64,000 bases of DNA, from NCBI RefSeq assembly GCF_002735905.1, contig NZ_PEBD01000010.1, positions 1,488,001 to 1,552,000 of the forward strand, in the 5' to 3' direction. The DNA comes from Williamsia muralis. Lineage in GTDB: Bacteria > Actinomycetota > Actinomycetes > Mycobacteriales > Mycobacteriaceae. Each line of letters opens with the position of its first letter. The first letter of the stretch is position 1. The notes under the pieces were generated by a model. That model worked only from the letters and a program-made list of their open reading frames with translations. It searched no databases and had not been told where the DNA came from. Positions 48,099-57,364 of this stretch are shown piece after piece. The position numbers and the translations under genes were made by a program.

Positions 48099-48560
48099 AT
48101 GACCGCCACGACCCACTACAACAAGCCTGGTAAGTCCGTTGCCGTGTTCAACTCGGTTGTCGCCTGGATGGCTGACCGTGGGATCACACTCGCCGGCGCC
48201 CGCACGCTCGAGGTCCGGGGTCGCAAGACCGGTGCGATCCAGCGCATCCCGGTCAACCCGTTGCGTCTGGACGGCCGGACATTCCTGATCGGTGCTCGCG
48301 GAGAGACGCAGTGGGCGAGGAATGTGCGGGCGTCGGGGGAGTGCACGCTGCGCGGTGGCCGGACTTCGACGACCTACCGCGTCACCGAGCTGGCCCATGC
48401 GGACAAGCCGTCGGTACTTCGCCCATATCTCAAGCGCTGGGGTTGGGAGGTTGCGTCGTTGATGCCCGTCAAGATCTCCGCAGGCTCGAGTGATGACGAA
48501 CTGACCGCTGCGGGCCCGGCCATTCCCGTGTTCGAGCTGACGCCGGTGCACGTCCGCTGA
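48099..48560 (+). CDS. Nitroreductase-like deazaflavin-family (DUF385) protein
   Basis: 153 residues from ATG 48099. It has the split-barrel pattern of the Ddn/DUF385 family: [19 protein letters not shown] near residue 37, then [22 protein letters not shown]. The family uses F420 or related cofactors in actinobacteria. The N-terminal half matches well; the C-terminus ([17 protein letters not shown]) is variable. It is the only gene apparently controlled by the TetR protein divergent from it, so it may respond to a small-molecule ligand. Substrate unknown. Confidence 0.78.
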   Translation: MTATTHYNKPGKSVAVFNSVVAWMADRGITLAGARTLEVRGRKTGAIQRIPVNPLRLDGRTFLIGARGETQWARNVRASGECTLRGGRTSTTYRVTELAHADKPSVLRPYLKRWGWEVASLMPVKISAGSSDDELTAAGPAIPVFELTPVHVR

Positions 48561-48576
48561 TCAGCCGGACGGGGCA

Positions 48577-48582
48577 TACCAT
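48577..48582 (+). promoter_or_regulatory. Leaderless-type -10 box of dinB
   Basis: TACCAT ends 6 nt before GTG 48589. There is no LexA-type palindrome in the 28-bp gap, so this polymerase gene is not obviously SOS-controlled. Confidence 0.5.
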
Positions 48583-48588
48583 CACTGT

Positions 48589-49989
48589 GTGCGGGTGCAG
48601 GACGGGAACATCAGTTCCCGGTGGGTGATGCATATCGACATGGACGCGTTCTTCGCATCCGTCGAGCAGCTCACCCGTCCAACACTTCGAGGCCGCCCGG
48701 TGCTGGTCGGGGGACTGGGCGGCCGAGGAGTGGTCGCCGGCTGCAGCTATGAGGCGCGGGTCTTCGGAGCTCACTCGGCAATGCCGATGCACCAAGCGCG
48801 CCGATTGGTCGGTCCGGGCGCCGTCGTCCTCCCGCCCCGCGGATCCGTCTACCGGGCGGTGAGCCTGCGTGTCTTCGGCCTGATTCGCGCCCAGGTTCCT
48901 GTCATCGAGATGTTGTCGTTCGATGAGGCTTTCGCCGAGCCGGTCGAACTGGCAGGCGCGCCGGCCGACGTCGCCGCAGCTTTTGCCGAGCGCCTCCGGG
49001 CCCGTATTCGGGACGAGCTGGGTCTGGCCGCCTCGGTCGGCTTCGGGAGTGGCAAGCAGATCGCAAAGATCGCGTCGGGTATGGCGAAACCGGACGGTGT
49101 GGTGGTGGTGACGCCGGGGGAGCAGCGCGAGTTCCTCGCCCGGCTGCCCGTGCGCAAACTCTGGGGCATCGGCCCGGTCGCCGGGGAACGATTGCAGCGC
49201 TTGGGAATCGACACCATCGGAGACCTCGCTCGGATGTCGACGCTGGAAGTGTCGTCGGTTCTCGGTGCCACTGTGGGGCCCGGGTTGCACCTGCTGGCTC
49301 AGGGGATAGATGACCGGCCGGTCGCTGAACGGGCATCGGCCAAGCAGATCAGCGCCGAATCGACGTTTGCCGAGGACATCACCGACCTCGGGCATCTGCG
49401 CGGTGCTGTCGAGCGGGCTGCGACGTCTGCGCATCGGAGGCTGCTCGCCGACGGGCGGGGCTCGCGCACGGTGGTGGTCAAGCTGAAGAAGTCGGACATG
49501 TCGGTGCTGACCCGGTCGACCACGCTCGCTGCGGCGACCACCGAATTACCCGTACTCGCTGCTGCCGCGCAGCGGCTGGCGTTGGACCCCCAGGAGATCG
49601 GGCCCATCCGGCTTGTCGGCGTCGGTTTTTCGGGATTGACGGCGGTGCAGCAGTTTGCGATGTTCCCAGAGCTCGACTCCACCTTCGACGCCCCCGAGTC
49701 GAGCGCGGAATCGACATCGGAGGAGATGTACCACCCGGGCGGTCGCGACCCCAACGCCGACCGACTGCGTTGGACCACCGGTAATGACGTGCACCATCGC
49801 GAGTTCGGGCACGGGTGGGTTCAGGGCAGCGGTCACGGACGGGTCACGGTCCGGTTCGAAACACGAAGTCGCGGTCCGGGATTCGCCAAGACGTTCTCGC
49901 TGGACGATCCGCAGCTGGAAGTGGCGGACCCTCTGCTCAGCCTGGATTGGCCTGAGGAATTCCTCCGGTTTGCGAACGAAGACGAGTAG
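48589..49989 (+). CDS. dinB: Y-family DNA polymerase IV
   Basis: 466 residues. The first acidic site is [15 protein letters not shown] (near residue 10) and the second is [35 protein letters not shown] is the thumb/HhH approach. The little-finger domain extends to about 360, and the C-terminus contains a long extra segment ([20 protein letters not shown]) found in DinX-type actinobacterial proteins. It corresponds to Rv1537 (dinX), here as in M. tuberculosis between ileS and ansA. The second site reads SFDEAF, so both acidic residues are present. Confidence 0.9.
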   Translation: MRVQDGNISSRWVMHIDMDAFFASVEQLTRPTLRGRPVLVGGLGGRGVVAGCSYEARVFGAHSAMPMHQARRLVGPGAVVLPPRGSVYRAVSLRVFGLIRAQVPVIEMLSFDEAFAEPVELAGAPADVAAAFAERLRARIRDELGLAASVGFGSGKQIAKIASGMAKPDGVVVVTPGEQREFLARLPVRKLWGIGPVAGERLQRLGIDTIGDLARMSTLEVSSVLGATVGPGLHLLAQGIDDRPVAERASAKQISAESTFAEDITDLGHLRGAVERAATSAHRRLLADGRGSRTVVVKLKKSDMSVLTRSTTLAAATTELPVLAAAAQRLALDPQEIGPIRLVGVGFSGLTAVQQFAMFPELDSTFDAPESSAESTSEEMYHPGGRDPNADRLRWTTGNDVHHREFGHGWVQGSGHGRVTVRFETRSRGPGFAKTFSLDDPQLEVADPLLSLDWPEEFLRFANEDE

Positions 49990-49992
49990 TGG

Positions 49993-50565
49993 TTACTGCT
50001 CGGCAGCTGCGTGTAGGTGGACAAACACCGCGTCGGTCAGCAGAGCCTCCACGTTTGTCTCGAACACGTCGAGCGCACGAGTCGCGGTCAGCATGGCGAT
50101 TCCGTGTATCGACGCCCACAGCAACAAGGCTCGGCGGCTCGTCTGCTCGCGCCCGACACTGTCCGCAAACAGTTCTTCGACGGTTGTGAGCATGGGGATC
50201 GTCGTAACGCGCAGGTTTTCGCCTCCGCCTTCGAGTAGATCGTGGCGGAACAGGAGTTCGAACATCCCGGGTCGGCGTGCGGCGAAATCGACGTAAGCGC
50301 GAGCCATCGCTGACAGTCTTGTATTCGGTGAAGTAGACGGCTCAGAATCTGACTCCGCCATAGCTGTTTTCAGATCGTCCAGGCCGACCGCTGCGATTGC
50401 CGCCAACAAACTTCGGTGAGTGGGGAAGTAGCGCCTCGGCGCTCCGTGTGACACGCCCGCGTGTCGCGCAATCGATCTGAGTCCGACCGAAGCGAGACCC
50501 GCAGTGTCGACGAGTTCGATGCCTGCCTGCACCAAGAGCGCCCTTGTATCTGGAGGATCCGCCAT
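49993..50565 (-). CDS. TetR-family transcriptional regulator of the second plsC
   Basis: 190 residues from ATG 50565. Helix-turn-helix: VGLRSIARHAGVSHGAPRRYF. The C-terminal domain (FAARRPGMFELLFRHDLL, ALLLWASIHGIAMLTA) is of the WHG/TetR_C type. Its start codon abuts the first of two 15-bp palindromes shared with the divergent plsC paralogue, a textbook autoregulated pair. The ligand may be an acyl or lipid molecule given the target, but this is inference. Its stop is 3 bp after the dinB stop on the other strand. Confidence 0.87.
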   Translation of the reverse strand: MADPPDTRALLVQAGIELVDTAGLASVGLRSIARHAGVSHGAPRRYFPTHRSLLAAIAAVGLDDLKTAMAESDSEPSTSPNTRLSAMARAYVDFAARRPGMFELLFRHDLLEGGGENLRVTTIPMLTTVEELFADSVGREQTSRRALLLWASIHGIAMLTATRALDVFETNVEALLTDAVFVHLHAAAEQ

Positions 50566-50602
50566 GTAGACAGTGTCTACCAGCGATGTAGACACTGTCT
50601 AC
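50566..50602. promoter_or_regulatory. Paired TetR operators between tetR and plsC2
   Basis: Two perfect 15-bp palindromes GTAGACAnTGTCTAC: 50566-50580 (centre G) and 50588-50602 (centre C). Start-to-start spacing is 22 bp, about two helical turns, so two dimers would sit on the same face. The first abuts the tetR start codon; the second is followed by the plsC2 ribosome-binding site. Confidence 0.85.
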
Positions 50603-50619
50603 AGGAGGAGGGTCAATCC

Positions 50620-51278
50620 ATGTGGTACTGGCTTTTCAAATATGTCCTGATCGGCCCCTTCCTGCGGCTCGTCGCCCGTCCACACGTCGTCGGGTTGTCG
50701 AACTTCCCCACCACCGGACCCGTCATCGTGGCGGCGAACCACTTGGCGGTGGTCGACTCTCTGGTGATGGTTCTCGTGTTGCCGCGCCGGGTCACCTTTG
50801 TCGCCAAGGAGGAGTACTTCACGGGCACGGGTATTCGCGCTGTGTGCAGCGGTGGTTCTTCTCGGCCACCGGACAACTTTCCATTGACCGCCGAGGGGGT
50901 GTCGCGAGCGTCTCCGCACTCGATGAAGCTGTTTCCATCGTCGGTGCCGGCGGCGTGTGGGGCATCCACCCTGAGGGCTCGCGGTCGAGAGATGGGCTGC
51001 TGCACCGGGGAAGAACCGGCGTGATGCGTGTCGCCTTGGCGACGGGTGCGCCGGTTGTGCCTCTGGCACTCAAGGGAACCGACCGCGTGAATCCTCCTGG
51101 CGCGCGGCTGTGGCGGCCTGGCAAAGTGCACGTCGTCGTCGGGCAGCCCCTCGTATTGTCGACATTCTCCGCTGATAGTCCAACGGATGTCCGTGAGGCC
51201 ACGGACCATCTGATGGCGACCCTCTCGCGATTGTCGGGCCAGCAGTACGTCGACAGCTACACGCAACGCGCTGCTTGA
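50620..51278 (+). pseudogene. Frameshifted PlsC-type acyltransferase paralogue
   Basis: ATG 50620 with AGGAGGAGGG starts MWYWLFKYVLIGPFLRLVAR, nearly the same as the intact copy at 5801, with NHLAVVDS intact. Near 50841-50846 the reading frame breaks: one base is missing between GIRAV and QRWFFSATGQLSIDR. The second half continues in the third frame to 51278 (HPEGSRSRDGLLHRGRTG, LSGQQYVDSY). Without the shift the protein would be about 219 residues. The N-terminal piece alone lacks the phosphate-binding motif and is surely inactive. It may be a true pseudogene or a sequencing error. Regulated by the divergent TetR. Confidence 0.8.
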
Positions 51279-51338
51279 ATATTCTCTCTGTCAACACATT
51301 TGATTCTCTCCCAACGCGAATAGGCGATCGAGACGGGT

Positions 51339-51379
51339 TCGAAAATATGTTCGACAATGTCGGGTTCTGTTGGTAGACT
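51339..51379 (+). promoter_or_regulatory. SOS (LexA) box and promoter of the DUF222 gene
   Basis: TCGAAA-ATAT-GTTCGA (51339-51354) differs by one base from the actinobacterial SOS consensus TCGAAC-N4-GTTCGA. The right arm overlaps a -35 candidate TTCGAC (51350-51355), 18 bp before a -10 TAGACT (51374-51379). LexA binding would block this promoter. Confidence 0.7.
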
Positions 51380-51414
51380 TGGTGAAAGGGGTTCGAGGGC
51401 TGGGGGGCTTGTCG

Positions 51415-52998
51415 ATGAGTGATTCTGTGACGGTGGATCCACCGCCAATGCCGGTGTTGGTGGGGTTGTATCGCGATCTCGATGCGGTGTTGCAGCGGAT
51501 TGCTGGTGCGTCATCAGCTGATGTTGATGATGTGCAAGTTGCTGAGTTGGTGCGGGTGAACGAGAGAGTTGTTCGGGCACTTGCGTTTCAGGGTCTCAAG
51601 CGGTTGCAGGAGGTGAATGATCGGGGTTTGTTTCGTAAGGCTGGTCATTCGACGTTGCACCGGTTTGTGATGAGTGAGCTGCGGGTGTCTCGTGGTGATG
51701 CCTCGTCACGGTTGAAAGCGCTCGATGCTGCCGGTGTGTTGTTGTCGATGCAGGGTGAGGCGTTGCCACCTAAGTGTCCGGCCGCATCCCAAGCGTTGGC
51801 CGACGGTGCAATCGGGTTGGCGCACACGGACGTGATGCTCAAAGTCCGCGACAAAATCCCGCACAAGTCAGCGCCAGAAGTGTACGACCTGGTCGACGCG
51901 TGGATGACCGACAACGCCCGCACCCTGGGCCCCACCGAACTCGAGGTGTGTGGGCGGGAAGTGTTGGCCCGGGTCGATCCGGACGGGACGCTCACCGATG
52001 ACGTCGACCGCAAACGCAACCGGGGTTTGTCCGACGGTCCCCAAGGGTTGGACATGATGAGCAAGCTCTCCGGAAATCTGGATCCGGCGACGTTGGCGCT
52101 GTTTCGGACGGTGATGGATGTGTGGGCAGCACCCGGGATGAACAATCCTGACGACCCGAACTCACCCACCGGGGCCGTCGATGACCCGACCATGGACCCA
52201 GCAATCATCGAGGCCGCGGCCGGGCGTGACACCCGCTCCCGTGCCCAACGTCAACACGACGCGTTCAAAGCAATCCTCAAAACCATCCTCGAGTACAAAC
52301 TGCTCGGCACCTCCCACCGTGGCCTGCCAGTGCAGGTCATCATCACGATGACCAAACAACAACTCGACGAGGCCGCCGGGATCGCCCACACCGCCTCCGG
52401 CGTCGACCTGCCGGTCAAAGATGCTCTCGAACTCGCCTCCCGCGCGGAGTGGTCGTTGGCGGTGTTCGCCAACCACTCCGCCGACGTCCTGTACTTCGCA
52501 CGCGCCAAACGCACCGCCCAACAAGGCCAACGGATGGCACTGTTCGCCAAAGACCGAGGCTGCACCAGCCCGGGTTGTCGTAACCCGATCTCCTGGACCG
52601 AAATCCATCACACCACCGCCTGGGCCGACGGCGGACACACCGACATCGACGAACTGGCCCCGGCCTGCATCCCGCACCACGCGATGATCGGACCCGGCGA
52701 GGATCAATGGCAAACCATCATGCTCCGCGACGGACCCGACGCCGGCCGAGTCGCATGGATCCCACCGAAATACATCGACCCGGACCAACAACCAAGAATC
52801 AACCGAGCCCACCACACCGACCACACCATCGAAGCGGCATGGCAAAAAATCATCGCCGAACGCCAACAGGCACTCAACGAACGGGAACAACGCATGCAGC
52901 TCCAGCAACACAACCCGGCCGAGGCAATGGCGAACCCAGAGAGCAACGGCACGGGTGACTGCGACGACACGGGTGACTGCGACGATTCAACGAATTGA
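51415..52998 (+). CDS. DUF222 / HNH endonuclease-domain protein (13E12 type)
   Basis: 527 residues from ATG 51415; an upstream in-frame start at 51370 would lie before the predicted transcription start. The DUF222 region spans about 1-330 (RKAGHSTLHRFVMSELRVSR, ALADGAIGLAHTDVMLK). The C-terminal HNH domain starts with CTSPGCRNP and continues WTEIHHTTAWADGG, then CIPHHAMI (near residue 382-425). The C-terminus repeats TGDCDD twice. Related M. tuberculosis 13E12 proteins are SOS-induced, matching the promoter here. Role unknown; a mobile or DNA-damage nuclease is possible. The first 400 bases are G/T-rich and the rest C/A-rich. Confidence 0.88.
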   Translation: MSDSVTVDPPPMPVLVGLYRDLDAVLQRIAGASSADVDDVQVAELVRVNERVVRALAFQGLKRLQEVNDRGLFRKAGHSTLHRFVMSELRVSRGDASSRLKALDAAGVLLSMQGEALPPKCPAASQALADGAIGLAHTDVMLKVRDKIPHKSAPEVYDLVDAWMTDNARTLGPTELEVCGREVLARVDPDGTLTDDVDRKRNRGLSDGPQGLDMMSKLSGNLDPATLALFRTVMDVWAAPGMNNPDDPNSPTGAVDDPTMDPAIIEAAAGRDTRSRAQRQHDAFKAILKTILEYKLLGTSHRGLPVQVIITMTKQQLDEAAGIAHTASGVDLPVKDALELASRAEWSLAVFANHSADVLYFARAKRTAQQGQRMALFAKDRGCTSPGCRNPISWTEIHHTTAWADGGHTDIDELAPACIPHHAMIGPGEDQWQTIMLRDGPDAGRVAWIPPKYIDPDQQPRINRAHHTDHTIEAAWQKIIAERQQALNEREQRMQLQQHNPAEAMANPESNGTGDCDDTGDCDDSTN

Positions 52999-53060
52999 TC
53001 CGAGAAGTAAGCGGCCCGAGCGCACATGAGGCACGGCGCGCGAGCTCCGGGGCCAGACGT

Positions 53061-53993
53061 CTATTCCGCGGCGAAAAACGCCGCGACATCGGCATGCCCT
53101 GCGCCACCGGCGAGCAACGCCTGCAAGGTAATTCGCGCCTGGGGCCCCCGCAACCACGGCGAGATGATCGCACCACGGGCGGCCAGATCAACAGCGCCAC
53201 CGCCGCCGCTATACGTCGCGACGATCTCTCCCCGCGGAACACGGGAAGACACGACCACCACAACGCCACGGCCGATGACGTCGGCCACCGCATCCACCAC
53301 CCGCGGGTGCGTGTTACCGGAACCCGTGGCAATCAACACGATTCCCGCCGAGCCCGCGTCCGCGCACCAACCAACGATCGAGGGGTCGACGCCGGGATAC
53401 AACATCACGATGTCCACCCGCGTGCCGGCGATGAGAGCCGGCGTGAGCAGAGGCCGCGGGAGATTCGGACGCACGGTGGCAAAAGGAGCATCTGCAACGC
53501 TGTCGAACTTGGCGGTGCCACGAGCCGGTACCAGCGTGCCACCCATCGCGATGAGAACTCCGCGGTCGCGAGACACGGGATCGACCGCCGCAGCGATGGC
53601 AGCAGACAGGTTCGCCGGACCATCGGCGTCAGGTGAATCCGCCGGACGCTGGGCCCCGGTCATGATCACCGGCCGGGGATCGGCGTGCATCAGATCGATG
53701 AGCATCGCCGTCTCCTCCATGGTGTCGGTGCCGTGAGTCAGCACCACGCCCGTCACCGATGGATCATCGAGCTCGGCCACCACCGCCGACCGCACCGCGT
53801 CGAGGTCCTCCGGCAACAGAGACGATGAATCGAGGTGGAGTACGTCGCGGGTCCGAAGCTCGAGACCCGCCTCGGTGTGGTGTGCCACCAGCGCTTCTGC
53901 GGCGACCGCCGGACGTGCGCCATCGGCGAATCGACGACTGGCGATGGTGCCACCAGTGGTGAGAATCGACACCAGAGGTTGTGTTCTGACCAC
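53061..53993 (-). CDS. ansA: L-asparaginase (type I/II asparaginase fold)
   Basis: 310 residues from GTG 53993. The first catalytic threonine is in SILTTGGTIASRR, the second in VLTHGTDTMEETAML (near residue 93). VIMTGAQRPADSPDADGPANL supplies the conserved Lys/Asp region, although here Q-R replaces the usual M-R. No signal peptide, so probably cytoplasmic. It converts asparagine to aspartate and ammonia. Equivalent to Rv1538c beside lspA. The frame extends upstream to 54104 without similarity. Confidence 0.9.
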   Translation of the reverse strand: MVRTQPLVSILTTGGTIASRRFADGARPAVAAEALVAHHTEAGLELRTRDVLHLDSSSLLPEDLDAVRSAVVAELDDPSVTGVVLTHGTDTMEETAMLIDLMHADPRPVIMTGAQRPADSPDADGPANLSAAIAAAVDPVSRDRGVLIAMGGTLVPARGTAKFDSVADAPFATVRPNLPRPLLTPALIAGTRVDIVMLYPGVDPSIVGWCADAGSAGIVLIATGSGNTHPRVVDAVADVIGRGVVVVVSSRVPRGEIVATYSGGGGAVDLAARGAIISPWLRGPQARITLQALLAGGAGHADVAAFFAAE

Positions 53994-54140
53994 GCCGCCA
54001 GCTTCGACGGCTAAACCGCTATGCGTCAACTCGGCATGTTTTTGGCATAGTGGGGCAGGACCGACGGCCCAAGCGGCCGACCGACTAGTTCTCACGGCCT
54101 CCATTTCGGTGGTAGCGGTGACAATGAGTAAGGACGGATT

Positions 54141-54680
54141 TTGAAGCTTCGCAAGTTCGTGACCGCCGGCGTCGCACTATGCGCCTTTGTTTCCATCGCT
54201 GCCTGTTCAGACGACGGCGGTAGCGACGACCCCACCACCACAACGACCACCACCTCGGTCGCCGGGCCGAGCGACTCGGCCGACCCTAGCGGCGCTCCGG
54301 GCCTCACCGACCCCAAGAAGCCGCCGACGGCCGCCGCGCTCAATGACATGTTGACGGTGGCGCTCGATCCCAACATCCCGAATACGGAGAAGACCGAACT
54401 GGTCGAGGGATCGGATGCGGATCCAGAGATCTTCGACAAGCTGATCGCGGGTATGAAGGCCAACCCCGACGTCACCTACGAGATCGTCGCCCCCGTGCGT
54501 CCCGCCGGAGCCAACCAGGCCAAGGCCAACGTGAAGATCAACTTCCCTGACCAGCCGCAGACGCAGGTCGAGGCGCTGATCGCCTATAACGAGGGACGTT
54601 GGAAGCTGTCCAAGACGACGGTGTGCCTGCTGCTCAGCGGAGCCAACGAGAAGAGCCCGATGTGCCCAGCAACTAGCTGA
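54141..54680 (+). CDS. MTB12 (Cfp2)-like lipoprotein
   Basis: 179 residues from TTG 54141, preceded by AAGGACGG. Signal peptide LRKFVTAGVALCAFVSIA with lipobox IAAC (Cys near residue 22). A Thr/Asp/Ser-rich linker follows. Residues about 63-165 match the MTB12 C-terminal domain: TAAALNDMLTVALDPNIPN, then LVEGSD and VEALIAYNEGRWKLSKTT. Mtb MTB12 is a secreted immunodominant antigen; here it is anchored to the membrane. The function of the domain is unknown. It is followed by a strong terminator. Confidence 0.85.
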   Translation: MKLRKFVTAGVALCAFVSIAACSDDGGSDDPTTTTTTTSVAGPSDSADPSGAPGLTDPKKPPTAAALNDMLTVALDPNIPNTEKTELVEGSDADPEIFDKLIAGMKANPDVTYEIVAPVRPAGANQAKANVKINFPDQPQTQVEALIAYNEGRWKLSKTTVCLLLSGANEKSPMCPATS

Positions 54681-54698
54681 CACCCACATCAGAACAAG

Positions 54699-54731
54699 AA
54701 GCGCCGCAGACTAACGTCTGCGGCGCTTTTT
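54699..54731. terminator. Terminator between the MTB12-like gene and the convergent lipoprotein gene
   Basis: Perfect 13-bp stem: core GCGCCGCAGAC (54701-54711) with GTCTGCGGCGC (54716-54726), loop TAAC, flanked by AA/TT and followed by TTTTTC. It serves the plus strand; the reverse strand has a weaker T-run. Confidence 0.9.
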
Positions 54732-54741
54732 CGTGTCGGCG

Positions 54742-55725
54742 TCAGTTGGCCGGCGACCACGCCGAATCGAACCCGAGAAGCTGACTGAACGGTTGTGCTC
54801 CCTCGGCGCCGACGAGGGTCCGGCCCCCTGAGATCTTCAGCTGGCCCGAAACCGGCACGCCCCTGGCCAGGTCGATCACCACTGAACCGGCCCCGGTCAT
54901 CGAGTAGGCGTCGATGGTCAACACCCCACCATCGGGGAGCCGGAACGCTGAGTCGGTGGGCGATTCGTCGATGCTGTAGTCGATGGTCAGCCGCTCGCCC
55001 TCGCGGGCGGTGAGAGTGGCGGTGATCGTCTGACGCACCGTCGCCCCGGCGTTCACCGTCCGCACGGCCTGCCAGCGCGCCCCGACCCCGATCGGCTCGG
55101 TCGGCAGGGTCACAGACCGCTGCAGCGTCGCGACCAGCGCTTCTTCGACGGCCTGACGGGCACTGTCGTCGGCTTTCTCGGTAGGCAGGATCCGCAGCGA
55201 GATGGGCGCCACGCCGGGCCCGATGCTCATGCCCGCCCGCGAGCCGTTCTGGGCCTCGAGCGCCTGGTCCAGGGCAGTGTCGGGGGAACCTGCATCTCCG
55301 ATCCGGAGATCGATGTCGGTTGCGTCCGTGCAATTGACCCTGACCGTCATCGGCAGATCCACTGTGGTCGCGCCCGACTCGGCATCCTGCTGCCCGCTCG
55401 CCGAAGCAAACGTCGACGTGGTGACCAACTTCGCCGACTGCGCGGTCCCGCGATCGAATCCCGCCACCGGCACCGACCTTGGCTCGGCGCCGTTCGTCTC
55501 CACCGTGACCTTCGCCGGAGGCACCGGCAAGAGCGCCGCAGAGCTGGAACCGGCCGTCGAATCGGTGGCGCACCCCGACGGCGGCGGAGGCGGCGGTTCG
55601 TCATCGGAACCGCAGCCGGCGAGCCCGATCGCCACAACCGTCACCGCCGAGATCACAACCGGCGTGTTGAGCAGACGGGACGACAGGGGGCCGGAGGTGG
55701 CGCGGGCGAGAGCTGGATGGGACAC
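54742..55725 (-). CDS. Putative lipoprotein of unknown function
   Basis: 327 residues from GTG 55725 with a leaderless-type -10 (TACGCT at 55733-55738, minus strand). Signal peptide [13 protein letters not shown] with lipobox LAGC (Cys near residue 38), then a run of six prolines. The mature part is mostly beta-rich and acidic (residues about 90-320) with no recognised domain. Divergent from lspA, the very peptidase that would process it, with 24 bp between starts. Confidence 0.8.
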   Translation of the reverse strand: MSHPALARATSGPLSSRLLNTPVVISAVTVVAIGLAGCGSDDEPPPPPPSGCATDSTAGSSSAALLPVPPAKVTVETNGAEPRSVPVAGFDRGTAQSAKLVTTSTFASASGQQDAESGATTVDLPMTVRVNCTDATDIDLRIGDAGSPDTALDQALEAQNGSRAGMSIGPGVAPISLRILPTEKADDSARQAVEEALVATLQRSVTLPTEPIGVGARWQAVRTVNAGATVRQTITATLTAREGERLTIDYSIDESPTDSAFRLPDGGVLTIDAYSMTGAGSVVIDLARGVPVSGQLKISGGRTLVGAEGAQPFSQLLGFDSAWSPAN

Positions 55726-55732
55726 GGCAGCC

Positions 55733-55738
55733 AGCGTA
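55733..55738 (-). promoter_or_regulatory. Leaderless-type -10 box of the lipoprotein gene
   Basis: On the minus strand TACGCT ends 7 nt before GTG 55725, in the 24-bp gap shared with lspA. Confidence 0.45.
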
Positions 55739-55749
55739 TCGACCGGGTC

Positions 55750-56442
55750 ATGGATGATGGACAGGTGACAAGCGAGAAAGGGTCCAGACCGTCGAGCGAA
55801 CCCCGACCGTCGAACGAGCCCTCCCCGTCGGACAACCCGGCCGACAGCACGTCGGGCAACCCCACCCGTCCCAGGATGTGGTTGATCCTCTTGGTCGTGG
55901 CGGTCACCGTGCTGGTTGCCGATCTGATCACCAAGATCGTCGCGGTCGCCCTGATCGAACCCGGCGACCCGGTGGAGATCATCGGCGACACCGTCACCTT
56001 CAAGCTCGTACGGAACAGTGGCGCCGCATTCTCGATGGCCACCGGCTATACGTGGATCCTTACGCTGATCGCGCTCGCCGTGGTCGCGGGCATCATCCGC
56101 TACAGCCATCGGCTCGGATCGATCTGGTGGGCGCTCGGTCTCGGTCTTGTGCTCGGCGGTGCTCTCGGTAACCTGATCGACCGCATCTTCCGGGCGCCAG
56201 GCCCGCTGCGCGGCCATGTGGTCGACTTCGTGTCGGTGGGCTGGTGGCCCGTGTTCAACGTCGCCGACTCCGCCGTGGTGTGCGGCGCGATCGGTCTGGT
56301 GGTGCTCACCCTGTTCGGATTCGAGTTCGACGGAACGCGTTCGGGCGGAGCAGAAGACGCCGTCGACCCTGCCCGGTCCGACTCCAACTCCGACACCGCG
56401 ACCGGCTCGGCGCAGAGCGACCGTCAGGCACCCGATGCGTGA
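55750..56442 (+). CDS. lspA: Signal peptidase II (prolipoprotein signal peptidase)
   Basis: About 230 residues from ATG 55750 (GTG 55765 is an alternative). A charged N-terminal tail of about 40 residues precedes four TM helices. Catalytic aspartates: [20 protein letters not shown] and [32 protein letters not shown] is conserved. It cleaves prolipoproteins after lipidation, serving the LppM, MTB12-like and other lipoproteins in this window. The acidic C-terminal tail is variable. It overlaps rluD by 8 bp. Confidence 0.94.
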   Translation: MDDGQVTSEKGSRPSSEPRPSNEPSPSDNPADSTSGNPTRPRMWLILLVVAVTVLVADLITKIVAVALIEPGDPVEIIGDTVTFKLVRNSGAAFSMATGYTWILTLIALAVVAGIIRYSHRLGSIWWALGLGLVLGGALGNLIDRIFRAPGPLRGHVVDFVSVGWWPVFNVADSAVVCGAIGLVVLTLFGFEFDGTRSGGAEDAVDPARSDSNSDTATGSAQSDRQAPDA

Positions 56443-57361
56443 ATCACGGTCGATGCCGATCCCGGATGGGATCGACGGAATGCGCACCGACGCAGGCGTT
56501 GCCCGCATGCTCGGATTGTCGAGGACGGTGGCGGCTCAACTCGCCGACGACGGGGACATCAGCGTCGACGGTTCGCCGGTCGGCAAGTCCCACAAGCTTG
56601 TCGGCGGTCAATGGCTCGAGGTGCTGTTACCGGCACCGGCCCGCGTGCTCACCATCGAGGCGCAGCCGGTCGAGGGCATGGAGATCATCTACTCTGACGA
56701 CGACATCGTGGTGGTCGACAAACCGGTCGGCGTCGCGGCACACGCGTCGGTGGGATGGACCGGACCTACGGTGATCGGCGGACTGGCTGCCGCAGGTTTC
56801 CGGATCTCCACATCGGGGTCGCACGAACGGCAGGGCATCGTGCACCGCCTCGACGTCGGGACTTCCGGGGTGATGGTCGTCGCCACGTCGGAACGGGCCT
56901 ACACACTGCTCAAACGGGCGTTCAAACAGCGAACTGTGGACAAGCGCTATCACGCTGTGGTGCAAGGTCATCCGGACCCGCCCACCGGCACCATCGACGC
57001 CCCGATCGGTCGTAGTCGTGGCAACGACTGGAAGTTCACGGTGTCCGCGGCGGGCAAGCCCAGCATCACCCACTACGACACCATCGAGATGTTCCGCGCG
57101 GCAAGCCTTCTCGACGTTCATCTGGAAACAGGGAGGACGCACCAGATCAGAGTGCACTTCTCGGCTCTCCATCATCCGTGCTGCGGCGACCTCACCTACG
57201 GTGCCGATCCGGTACTGGCCAAACGGCTGGGGCTGGAGCGCCAATGGCTGCACGCTCGCGCCCTGTCGTTCGCCCACCCCTCCGACGGTCGTTTGGTGGA
57301 GTTCACCAGCCCATACCCCGACGACTTGCAGCATGCACTTGATGAATTGCGTGCCGGCTAG
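56435..57361 (+). CDS. rluD: RluD-type 23S rRNA pseudouridine synthase
   Basis: 308 residues from ATG 56435. N-terminal S4-like domain ([38 protein letters not shown]). The catalytic motif [17 protein letters not shown] (Asp near residue 145) is followed by [11 protein letters not shown] and [22 protein letters not shown]. It modifies uridines in 23S rRNA (helix 69 in E. coli). Order lspA-rluD is as in M. tuberculosis Rv1539-Rv1540. Overlaps the lspA stop. Confidence 0.92.
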   Translation: MRESRSMPIPDGIDGMRTDAGVARMLGLSRTVAAQLADDGDISVDGSPVGKSHKLVGGQWLEVLLPAPARVLTIEAQPVEGMEIIYSDDDIVVVDKPVGVAAHASVGWTGPTVIGGLAAAGFRISTSGSHERQGIVHRLDVGTSGVMVVATSERAYTLLKRAFKQRTVDKRYHAVVQGHPDPPTGTIDAPIGRSRGNDWKFTVSAAGKPSITHYDTIEMFRAASLLDVHLETGRTHQIRVHFSALHHPCCGDLTYGADPVLAKRLGLERQWLHARALSFAHPSDGRLVEFTSPYPDDLQHALDELRAG

Positions 57362-57364
57362 CAG

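Noticed and set aside
51415-52998. Group I/II intron homing endonuclease or an insertion sequence
   Set aside because: No intron core, terminal inverted repeats or target duplication seen; DUF222 plus HNH defines the 13E12-type family.
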